From Paludibacter sp. (GTDB lineage: Bacteria > Bacteroidota > Bacteroidia > Bacteroidales > Paludibacteraceae), in the NCBI GenBank assembly GCA_019163375.1, contig JAFLKK010000007.1:157713-221712 (forward strand): a stretch of 64,000 nt of DNA, given 5' to 3'. The position numbers were made by a program, and so were the translations under genes. Shown in pieces: positions 18,455 to 25,859 of this stretch. Below the pieces are notes generated by a model, which had not been told where the DNA came from, did not search any database, and saw only the letters and a list, made by a program, of their open reading frames with translations. Each line of letters opens with the position of its first letter. Position 1 is the first letter of the stretch.

Positions 18455-18640
18455 CAGTTATCAGTGAACAGTAAGCAGTTATCAGTAAAAAAGTGAACAG
18501 TTATCAGTAAATAGCAATTTTGCGTCAAAACATATAATCGATTAGGAGACAAAGTACTTACGTCTTGCCGCTTACCGCTTACTTCTGAGAGTATAGGAGA
18601 CAATGTACTTGCCTCTTACTCCTTACCTCTTGCCTCTAAA
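18455..18640. repeat. Low-complexity repeated-word spacer
   Basis: Words such as CAGTTATCAGTAAA and GTGAACAGTTATCAGT recur three times in 18455-18515. A second block, 18560-18640, repeats CTTACCGCTTAC / CTCTTACTCCTTACCTCTTGCC. AGGAGACAA(A/T)GTACTT occurs in both (18545 and 18596 areas). No gene is present. Confidence 0.6.
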
Positions 18641-18643
18641 ATA

Positions 18644-19426
18644 TTAGTTTCTTATTTCCCCGCCACCAAACACACACGAACCGACAACAATGAGTTTACG
18701 AGTTGAGTCGAGCGGTTCTTTTGGCATGCGATTATCCTGAAAACCGCCGAAAACAGTATCCAGATGTGTTTCGATCAACCAGTCGGAGGGTACAAAAATG
18801 GTGATACCTCCAAAGACAGCATTTACTTCCAGATGAGTTTCACCTTCCGCCAGATTGGTTCTGCGTAAATCCAACGTAAGTCCACCAAACACAGCGTTTA
18901 ATTCGCCACCTTTAAAAACAGGATCAAGTACAATATGATCACCACCACCAAAAACGCTATTTTTTGAAAACCCTTCCGGACTTTTTCTCCATTTCGAGTA
19001 GTCGTTGTTACGGTTTTTACGACAGCTTCCCTCTCTGCGGGTATGCCAATCGTTAGTCCATGCTTCCTGTCCCCATTGCGGAACAAAAAGGCGCTGAATG
19101 AGAATGACGAATCCGGCTCCAATCAATAACAATGGCCAGTAAGTATGAATAAAATTTCGATCAATTTCCGGCATTATCCTGGGAAGAATAAAGAAACCTC
19201 CCAAAAACAGAAGTACAACGCCCGACACCAATTTACGCTTAAATAAATGGATTACTCCAATAAAAATAAGGAGCATTGGCCACGAAATAATGATATGACG
19301 CATAGTTGAAGGAATAAGACCAAAATTAAGTCCCAGAAATACCACGCCAACAAGCATAAGCACAAGTCCAAAACCAATTCCTTTATTGTAACCCTGCTGA
19401 TTTGAGTTTTTCATTTCATTTTCCAT
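18644..19426 (-). CDS. LiaF-like membrane protein
   Basis: 260 residues. Residues about 15-110 carry four closely spaced hydrophobic segments (FGLVLMLVGVVFLGLNFGLI, IISWPMLLIFIGVIHLF, VVLLFLGGFFILP, YWPLLLIGAGFVILIQRL), the DUF5668-type arrangement. The C-terminal half has four SVFGGG/AVFGG repeats (NSVFGGGDHIVLDPVFKGGELNAVFGG), typical of the beta-strand LiaF/toastrack cell-envelope-stress domain. In Firmicutes LiaF restrains an envelope-stress two-component system; here a membrane LytTR regulator follows, so an analogous role is possible but inferred. A good -33/-7 promoter lies just upstream. Confidence 0.8.
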   Translation of the reverse strand: MENEMKNSNQQGYNKGIGFGLVLMLVGVVFLGLNFGLIPSTMRHIIISWPMLLIFIGVIHLFKRKLVSGVVLLFLGGFFILPRIMPEIDRNFIHTYWPLLLIGAGFVILIQRLFVPQWGQEAWTNDWHTRREGSCRKNRNNDYSKWRKSPEGFSKNSVFGGGDHIVLDPVFKGGELNAVFGGLTLDLRRTNLAEGETHLEVNAVFGGITIFVPSDWLIETHLDTVFGGFQDNRMPKEPLDSTRKLIVVGSCVFGGGEIRN

Positions 19427-19452
19427 AAAATTTATTTTTAAAATTTACGATA

Positions 19453-19485
19453 CAAAGATACGGGCAATCCATCCTTAAAAACAAA
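19453..19485 (-). promoter_or_regulatory. Promoter of LiaF-like gene, -33 and -7
   Basis: On the minus strand TTTG (19485-19482) is followed 21 bases later by TATCTTTG (19460-19453), the Bacteroidota promoter pattern. The start codon is 26 bases downstream. This is one of the best promoter matches in the window. Confidence 0.65.
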
Positions 19486-19620
19486 CTAAAATCGATGAAC
19501 CGAGCCAATTTTCCCGACTAAAGTGAGTATAAACCTAGCTGAACGATGTTCAACAATGCCTAAAACGTCACAAACATAGAAATTTATTCTATTTTGCTCT
19601 TATGTTTAGACACTTTTTTT

Positions 19621-19628
19621 TATTTTTG
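19621..19628 (+). promoter_or_regulatory. -7 element (TATTTTTG) upstream of methyltransferase
   Basis: TATTTTTG matches TAnnTTTG. TTTG at 19593-19596 could be a distant -33 box with 24-base spacing. The implied leader is about 195 bases. Upstream, 19486-19590 shows nothing notable. Confidence 0.5.
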
Positions 19629-19776
19629 CAGTCTCTAAAACAACTGGATGTTTAATTTAATTTCGGATTTGGTAAAGTAAATAATCGTTGGTGCATTTGC
19701 AACTCTGATTATCCCATCGTTTCCTCAGGCATATTCTTGTCTGAGTTATTCATCATCTTTATAAAACAATAATAAA

Positions 19777-19810
19777 GTTGAAGCTATGTGCGCTTGTGCA
19801 AAGCTTCAAC
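19777..19810 (+). promoter_or_regulatory. Leader hairpin before methyltransferase start
   Basis: GTTGAAGCT (19777-19785) pairs perfectly with AGCTTCAAC (19802-19810), ending 18 bases before the ATG. A second hairpin, CTCAG/CTGAG, lies upstream near 19726-19745. AAAGTT (19775-19780) can alternatively pair with AACTTT (19818-19823). It does not match a riboswitch class I know. Confidence 0.4.
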
Positions 19811-19828
19811 CCATAAAACTTTACCATC

Positions 19829-20602
19829 ATGAGTAATGAAAATAAAAACATTCACGAATTTGACTTTAATTTAATCTGCGAATATTTCTCAAGTATTGAA
19901 CGTCAAGGTCCCGGAAGTCCGGAATCAACCCTTAAGGCCTTGGGGTTTATTGACAACCTGAGTAACCAATCGGTAATTGCCGATTTAGGTTGTGGAACGG
20001 GCGGACAAACCATGGTACTCGCACAACATACTACTGCAAAGTTGGTTGGATTAGATTTGTTTCCCGGTTTTATTGACCGTTTCAACGAAAATGCTGCCAT
20101 CTTAAATTTACAGGACAGAGTAAAAGGAATTGTGGGTTCGATGGACGAATTACCATTTCAAGCAGAAGAATTAGATCTTATTTGGTCGGAAGGAGCAATC
20201 TACAATATTGGTTTTGAGCGGGGTATCAATGAATGGCTCAAATTTCTGAAAACAGGCGGATACATTGCTGTTACAGAAGCATCGTGGTTTACCGACGAAC
20301 GACCTGCCGAAATCAACGATTTTTGGAATGAGGCATATCCTGAAATAGATACTATTCCTATTAAAATGGGGCAACTACAGAAAGCGGGATACATTCCGGT
20401 AGCAGCATTTTGTCTGTCGGAATATTGCTGGACGAAAAATTTTTACGAACCTCAGGTGGAGGCTCAGAAAGTTTTCCTGCAAAAATATCCTGACAATCAG
20501 ACAGCAAAAGAATTAATAACCAACTTACGCTTCGAAGAAGAAATGTATCAGCAATACAAGGACTACTACGGTTATGTATTTTACATTGGCAAGAAGCTTT
20601 AA
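19829..20602 (+). CDS. Class I SAM-dependent methyltransferase
   Basis: 257 residues with the Rossmann-type SAM-binding motif I ([18 protein letters not shown], about residues 49-66), motif II ([13 protein letters not shown]) and post-II elements ([28 protein letters not shown]). This is the UbiE/type-11 layout, acting on a small molecule. The C-terminal part ([22 protein letters not shown]) matches a common Bacteroidota subgroup. The substrate is unknown. The gene stands alone between a promoter with a long leader and a strong terminator. Confidence 0.88.
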   Translation: MSNENKNIHEFDFNLICEYFSSIERQGPGSPESTLKALGFIDNLSNQSVIADLGCGTGGQTMVLAQHTTAKLVGLDLFPGFIDRFNENAAILNLQDRVKGIVGSMDELPFQAEELDLIWSEGAIYNIGFERGINEWLKFLKTGGYIAVTEASWFTDERPAEINDFWNEAYPEIDTIPIKMGQLQKAGYIPVAAFCLSEYCWTKNFYEPQVEAQKVFLQKYPDNQTAKELITNLRFEEEMYQQYKDYYGYVFYIGKKL

Positions 20603-20608
20603 AAAGAG

Positions 20609-20650
20609 AAGGATTGCTCCACAAAAGCGGGGCAATCCTTCGTTTATTTT
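20609..20650 (+). terminator. Intrinsic terminator after methyltransferase
   Basis: AAGGATTGC-TCC (20609-20620) pairs with GGG-GCAATCCTT (20629-20640), a stem of 12 bp including one G-U, followed by CGTTTATTTT. Confidence 0.8.
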
Positions 20651-20724
20651 AATTGGGAATTAATCGTTTTTTTACAAATACCTTCCCGAAATGCTTTTCA
20701 GTATTACTCTTTTTGAAAAAAGGA

Positions 20725-21915
20725 TTACTTGATACCCAATTTCTTTAAGATATCGGCAGGAATGGCATTTTTGTGAACTAAAAGATCCATTGTTTTGTGT
20801 AACACAAACGATTCGCTGGCATACCAGATACCTTTGTATTTTGAGTCGGTTCCCCATGAGTTTTTCACCAGGTAGAATTTAGTTCCGTTTTGATCTTTTG
20901 CAGTTCCAAAAATCACCATACCATGATCGTCGGTTGTTTGATAATCATCGAACGATGCCTGACGAATTTCCTGCGTCACTTTTATCTCCGGTTGTGGTTT
21001 CTCTGTTTTATATATTTTTTCTTCTCTGTCTTTCTCCGAAATTCCTGTCCAGCGTGCCTGATCGGAACCCGGCAGATTATCCACTTTTGTTTCAGGATTC
21101 ACAGCAATTCCTTTTCTGGAAAAACCTTTCTCGCTCACATCCGAAGCCCATGCCACACAATAACCTTTATCGATGGCATTGTCCAAAACACGTTGTAATT
21201 CATCCATCGGAATATTGTACGACTCATCCCAACGCCAGTTATCCGGCACTTCGATGGCAAATTTGCTGTAAAAAGGGTGATGCGTAAATGAGGTCAGCGA
21301 AACATAATCGTCGAGGTTTAAACCCAACGATTGCTGATAGCTCTGAGGAGTGTATTTTTTTCCATCCACCGTAAATTCCGTTGGGCGTTGTCCTAAGTAA
21401 GCATCCAAAACACCTTCAAATCCGGACTTCCATGCAGTCGATATTTTTTTATTGGGGTTAGAAACAATCACTTTCACATAGGCTTGAGTTAATGCATCCA
21501 ACTCGGCATGACGATGTTTTTCTTCGCCATAATTGAGTCCTTTCATTGCACTTTCAGGCACTATTCCGTAATTCTTCAGCACATAAACTACATCCGTGAA
21601 AGAACCGCCACCACCGAAATTCAGGGTACCGTTCATTCGAACATATTTATCAGCTTTATCGGTGTACGAATGATGCACCACAAACATTTCGGACAAGTCC
21701 ACCTCGGGTTTTCCCATGCGCAATAACTCCGCTTCGAAAAATCCCAAAGTTGAAAAACTCCAGCAAGTACCGGAGCTAGCCTGATTTTTTATGGAGGTAA
21801 TCTTATTTTGTTTTACGTTGGTAAATTTAAAACTGTCCACCGAAGTGGTATCTTTTTGAGCAAAAGCGCTAACACTGAGAAATGCCAACGCAAGAATAGT
21901 AAAATACTTCTTCAT
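20725..21915 (-). CDS. Aminopeptidase C / bleomycin hydrolase-like C1 peptidase, secreted
   Basis: 396 residues starting with a signal peptide (MKKYFTILALAFLSVSAFAQ). The papain-fold catalytic residues are visible: the cysteine in SSGTCWSFSTLGFFEAE, the histidine in TDDHGMVIFGTA and the asparagine in YLVKNSWGTD. Insertions such as SEMFVVHHSYTDKADKYV and GGGSFTDVVYVLKNYG are typical of bleomycin hydrolase/PepC rather than papain itself. The signal peptide indicates periplasmic peptide trimming. It lies downstream of pepD on the same strand, with a terminator between. Confidence 0.9.
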   Translation of the reverse strand: MKKYFTILALAFLSVSAFAQKDTTSVDSFKFTNVKQNKITSIKNQASSGTCWSFSTLGFFEAELLRMGKPEVDLSEMFVVHHSYTDKADKYVRMNGTLNFGGGGSFTDVVYVLKNYGIVPESAMKGLNYGEEKHRHAELDALTQAYVKVIVSNPNKKISTAWKSGFEGVLDAYLGQRPTEFTVDGKKYTPQSYQQSLGLNLDDYVSLTSFTHHPFYSKFAIEVPDNWRWDESYNIPMDELQRVLDNAIDKGYCVAWASDVSEKGFSRKGIAVNPETKVDNLPGSDQARWTGISEKDREEKIYKTEKPQPEIKVTQEIRQASFDDYQTTDDHGMVIFGTAKDQNGTKFYLVKNSWGTDSKYKGIWYASESFVLHKTMDLLVHKNAIPADILKKLGIK

Positions 21916-21924
21916 TACATTAAA

Positions 21925-21961
21925 AAATTTACCCCCGACCGGTATATAGCCAGTCGGGGGT
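21925..21961 (-). terminator. Intrinsic terminator after pepD
   Basis: CCCCCGAC (21932-21939) pairs with GTCGGGGG (21953-21960), with an inner GG/CC extension. On the minus strand the hairpin is followed by AAATTTTTTAA. It lies in the 63-base gap between pepD and the peptidase gene. Confidence 0.75.
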
Positions 21962-21978
21962 TGAGTTATGTTTATTAT

Positions 21979-23442
21979 TTATTTTACAGGAATGTTTTCA
22001 AGTGTTGCCAAAAGGAAATCCCAGAATTTCACTACAGTGGCAATATTCACTTTCTCGTCAGGTGAATGTGGGTAACGAATGGTCGGACCGAAGGAAATCA
22101 TATCCATTTTTGGGTAATGAGTCCCCAAAATTCCGCATTCCAATCCCGCGTGAATAATCATCACTTTAGGGGTTATACCATATTTATTTTCGTACACTTT
22201 GGTCATTTCTTTCAAAATCGGTGATTCGAGGTTCGGTTTCCAACCGGGGTAACCACCCACTAAATCAACCTTAGCACCTGCCAACGCAAATGCACTTTGA
22301 ACCATTGATGCTAATTCTTCTTTGCGCGACTCCACCGAGCTGCGGATCAGCGAACGAAGAATGATTGAATTACCATCCGATTTGATAATGGCCAGATTAT
22401 TGGATGTTTCAACAACGGTTGGCAATTCAGGAATAAAGCGCAAAACGCCATTTGGACATGCAGTCACACCATTAATTAAGTCGTCCTGCACTTCTTCCGG
22501 AATTAATCCTGTAGGCAATTCCACTTGTTCAACGGTGAACGAAATTTTATCTTCAACGCCTTTATATTCTTCGATAAATAATTCTTCACAATCTTGTACA
22601 AAACCGATAATATCGTCCACACCTTCGGCAGGAACAGTAATTACAGCAAAAGCTTCGCGCGGAATAGCATTGCGCAGGCTACCACCATCAATACTTGCCA
22701 AACGCGCCTCGAAATCGGAAACAGCTTCTTTCAAAAAGCGGAACATCAATTTATTAGCATTACCACGTTGCAAATGAATATCCACACCCGAGTGACCACC
22801 TTTGAGTCCGGTCAACGATACTTTCAAAGCCACATCACCTTCTTCGATTTCTACTTCGGTGTAGCGAAAGCTAATATCAGCATCGATACCACCGGCACAA
22901 CCAACATAAAGCTCACCTTCATCTTCCGAATCCATATTGATCAGAATATCACCTTTCAAAAAGTTAGGTTGCAGACCAAAAGCGCCAAACATGCCTGTTT
23001 CTTCATCTACAGTAACAAACATTTCGATGGCCGGATGAGGAATATCAGCCGATTGCATGATAGACATAGCCGCAGCCAGTCCAATACCATTATCGGCACC
23101 TAAAGTGGTGTCGCGGGCAGTAACCCATTCGCCATCCACGTATGCGTCGATAGGATCGGTTTGAAAATCGTGCGCTACATTGCTGTTTTTCTGAGGAACC
23201 ATGTCCATGTGTGCCTGAAGCACTACTGCTTTTCGGTTTTCCATACCTGGAGTAGCCGGTTTACGGATAAGCACATTGCCTATTTCGTCGCGCAAAGTCT
23301 CAAGACCGAGTGTTTTTCCGAAGTTTTCGAGAAATGCTCCAATCTCTTCCTTTTTGTGTGATGGACGAGGAACTTGTGTAAGGCTGTAAAAGTTTTGCCA
23401 AATTGATTTTGGCTCCAATTGGCGAATATCAGTTGTACTCAT
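21979..23442 (-). CDS. pepD: Aminoacyl-histidine dipeptidase PepD (M20C)
   Basis: 487 residues, the normal length. PepD is a cytoplasmic di-zinc dipeptidase that cleaves Xaa-His and other dipeptides. Metal-site motifs are visible: VVLQAHMDMVPQKN, then TLGADNGIGLAAAMS, then FVTVDEETGMFGAFGL with the catalytic Glu-Glu pair, and the late IIHAGLECGILG. The dimerisation (lid) insert runs between about residues 190 and 400. With the C1 peptidase next to it, this makes a peptide-catabolism pair. The divergent CoA-transferase lies upstream. Confidence 0.95.
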   Translation of the reverse strand: MSTTDIRQLEPKSIWQNFYSLTQVPRPSHKKEEIGAFLENFGKTLGLETLRDEIGNVLIRKPATPGMENRKAVVLQAHMDMVPQKNSNVAHDFQTDPIDAYVDGEWVTARDTTLGADNGIGLAAAMSIMQSADIPHPAIEMFVTVDEETGMFGAFGLQPNFLKGDILINMDSEDEGELYVGCAGGIDADISFRYTEVEIEEGDVALKVSLTGLKGGHSGVDIHLQRGNANKLMFRFLKEAVSDFEARLASIDGGSLRNAIPREAFAVITVPAEGVDDIIGFVQDCEELFIEEYKGVEDKISFTVEQVELPTGLIPEEVQDDLINGVTACPNGVLRFIPELPTVVETSNNLAIIKSDGNSIILRSLIRSSVESRKEELASMVQSAFALAGAKVDLVGGYPGWKPNLESPILKEMTKVYENKYGITPKVMIIHAGLECGILGTHYPKMDMISFGPTIRYPHSPDEKVNIATVVKFWDFLLATLENIPVK

Positions 23443-23894
23443 ATTTAGATATTTATTGATTTTACTTTATTGAATATTTATGCGTGTTTTTTGCGAATAC
23501 AAATATCCTCATTTTTTTTGGAATATTCTTTTATCCGGATATTTTTTTCAGATTATTCATATTTATCGATCAATTGCAAACTATAATACAACAAAAATCC
23601 GCTAAAAAGTTCAAGTTTAATGGATATTTCAACTCATTTCACTGCCCGAATATGGAGAATTCTTTCGGGTAAAAGTTCCAACCTTTTTCATGTATTCTAC
23701 ACCCATTTCAATTAATGAAATTTTTCTGTAATTAGTTACTCATTTACAATAGTAATATAAAAATTATTTGGTAATTTTGCGCTCAAATTCAAGTGGTCTT
23801 AGCCTAAGGATTTTTTTGGACATAAAAATTAATCAATATACTATAATACAAACGGTTGCGAAACAAACAAATTAGCAATTGTAAATTAAAAGTT
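23443..23894. other. Divergent intergenic region with -7 element for CoA-transferase
   Basis: On the + strand 23772-23779 is TAATTTTG, matching TAnnTTTG, about 115 bases before the CoA-transferase start. No strong match serves pepD on the minus strand; 23514-23507 (minus) is only a partial match. The gap is AT-rich without repeats. Confidence 0.45.
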
Positions 23895-25394
23895 ATGAAA
23901 CAGACTTATAAATTTGTAACAGCCGATGAGGCGGCAAGCTATCTGAACGATGGCGACATTGTAGGATTTAGCGGTTTTACGCCCGCAGGTTGTCCAAAAG
24001 AGGTTCCAACGGCTATTGCCAAACGTGCAGAAGCGTTACATGCTGAAGGTAAAGAGTTTAAAATTGGGATGTACACCGGTGCTTCTACTGGTGACTCGTT
24101 GGATGGTGCGTTGGCTCGTGCTAATGCAATTTTGTTCCGCACGCCTTACCAATCGAACAAGGATTTACGTAGTGCTTTGAATGCCGACCGTGCGCCTTAT
24201 TTCGACATGCACCTTTCTGTTTTGGCGCAAGAGTTGCGTTACGGATTTATGCCAAAACCAAAATTTGCTATTCTTGAAGTTTGTGATATTACTGCCGATG
24301 GCGAGTTGGTACTCACTGCAGGCGTTGGTATTTCTCCAACCATTGCTCAACTGGCCGATTTCATTATTGTAGAGTTGAACCACAATCATCCAAAGGAACT
24401 TCGTGGTTTCCATGACATTTACCAACCGTTGGATCCTCCTTACCGTAAAGAAATTTCAATTTACAAACCATCGGATCGTATTGGTTCTACAGTTTTGAAA
24501 GTAGACCCTAAAAAAATCTTATGCGTAGTGGAAACAGAGCGCGATGACGAAGTTGGTGGCTTTACTCCTACCGATGCAGTAACTGACCAAATTGGTAATA
24601 ATGTAGCTTCATTCCTGGTAGAGGAAATCAAATCGGGACGTGTACCTGCCGAATTTTTACCTATTCAATCGGGTGTAGGAAATATCGCCAATGCAGTTAT
24701 GGCTTCTTTGGGAGCTAATCCGGGCATTCCTCCTTTCGAAATGTATACCGAAGTGATTCAAGATGCCGTGATTGACCTTATCCGAGAAGGAAACGTGAAA
24801 TTTGCCAGCGGTTGTTCACTTACCGTTACAAATCCGGTTCTTAAATCGATTTATGCCGACCTGGATTTCTTCCGCGATAAATTAATACTTCGTCCACAGG
24901 AAATTTCAAACAATCCTGAAATTGCCCGTCGTCTGGGCTTAATTACTATCAACACAGCTTTAGAAGCTGATATCTTCGGAAACGTAAACAGTACTCACGT
25001 GTTGGGTTCTAAAATGATGAACGGTATTGGTGGATCTGGCGATTTTACCCGCAACGCTTATATTTCAATTTTCACTACTCCTGCAACTGCTAAAGGTGGA
25101 AAAATCAGTGCGATTGTTCCAATGGTGTCACACGTTGATCAAAACGAGCACTCGGTAAATGTTATCATTACCGAGCACGGTATTGCTGATTTACGTGGGA
25201 AATCACCGGTTCAACGTGCAGAGGAAATCATTGCAAATTGTGTAGCTCCGGAGTACAGAGAAATGTTGACAGAATACATCACGCTGACCAGCGGAACACA
25301 TACTCCACAAAACCTATCGGCTTGTTTTGGTATGCATGATCAATTTATCAAAACAGGAAGCATGTTGGGAACGAAATGGGAACAATATAAATAA
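23895..25394 (+). CDS. Acetyl-CoA hydrolase / succinate CoA-transferase family
   Basis: The start is placed at the ATG at 23895 (MKQTYKFVTADEAASYL), giving 499 residues; the frame is open upstream to a TTG. The sequence matches the acetyl-CoA hydrolase/transferase family: GFSGFTPAGCPKEVP near the N-terminus, LPIQSGVGNIANAVM, PFEMYTEVIQDAVIDLI (which should carry the catalytic glutamate) and the C-terminal GSGDFTRNAYISIF / HVDQNEHSVNVIITEHGIADLRG block. In Bacteroidales such enzymes move CoA between succinate or acetate and acyl-CoA during fermentation. The exact acyl donor is not determined. Confidence 0.9.
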   Translation: MKQTYKFVTADEAASYLNDGDIVGFSGFTPAGCPKEVPTAIAKRAEALHAEGKEFKIGMYTGASTGDSLDGALARANAILFRTPYQSNKDLRSALNADRAPYFDMHLSVLAQELRYGFMPKPKFAILEVCDITADGELVLTAGVGISPTIAQLADFIIVELNHNHPKELRGFHDIYQPLDPPYRKEISIYKPSDRIGSTVLKVDPKKILCVVETERDDEVGGFTPTDAVTDQIGNNVASFLVEEIKSGRVPAEFLPIQSGVGNIANAVMASLGANPGIPPFEMYTEVIQDAVIDLIREGNVKFASGCSLTVTNPVLKSIYADLDFFRDKLILRPQEISNNPEIARRLGLITINTALEADIFGNVNSTHVLGSKMMNGIGGSGDFTRNAYISIFTTPATAKGGKISAIVPMVSHVDQNEHSVNVIITEHGIADLRGKSPVQRAEEIIANCVAPEYREMLTEYITLTSGTHTPQNLSACFGMHDQFIKTGSMLGTKWEQYK

Positions 25395-25428
25395 CTTTCC
25401 AATAGAATATTAGACTTCTACTCCAAGT

Positions 25429-25471
25429 AAAAAAGTCAATCGAATGCAGCAATGCCTCGGTTGACTTTTTT
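25429..25471 (+). terminator. Intrinsic terminator after CoA-transferase
   Basis: AAAAAAGTCAA (25429-25439) pairs with TTGACTTTTTT (25461-25471), and inner TCGA/TCGG and GCA/TGC pairs extend the stem. It probably works in both directions. Confidence 0.8.
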
Positions 25472-25859
25472 TATTTTCACAAAACCTGCAAATTATATTT
25501 TAATAATTTCACACAAAAAGACAAAATCACTTAAAACAAAAAAACTGCTGCAAAGCATAATTACTCACCAATTCGTCATATATCACTCACAATTAGCAGA
25601 TTACAACGCAACAATGATTGATTATCCAGCATAAAAACATGAGAATTAGATTTTTTTTAATCAACTTAATAGCATTTTCGGTTATCAGTAAAAAAAATGT
25701 GTATCTTTGTAAATACACAACACTTATAGCACTGTATATGTGGTAATTAATGCCAAATACATATATTTATTGCTACACATTAACCGTAGTATTTACTACA
25801 ATTTTATCATTAAACCCGACTTTGCTTTCAAATTGTAATCATCTTTAGTTCTGTTATTT
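25472..25859 (+). promoter_or_regulatory. Promoter region of signalling cluster
   Basis: TATCTTTG (25702-25709) matches TAnnTTTG; the weak -33-like TTTC at 25676-25679 is 22 bases upstream. The -7 element sits inside an inverted repeat: TGTGTAT (25698-25704) and ATACACA (25713-25719). The leader to the kinase start at 25860 is about 145 bases. Otherwise the 388-base stretch shows no gene. Confidence 0.5.
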
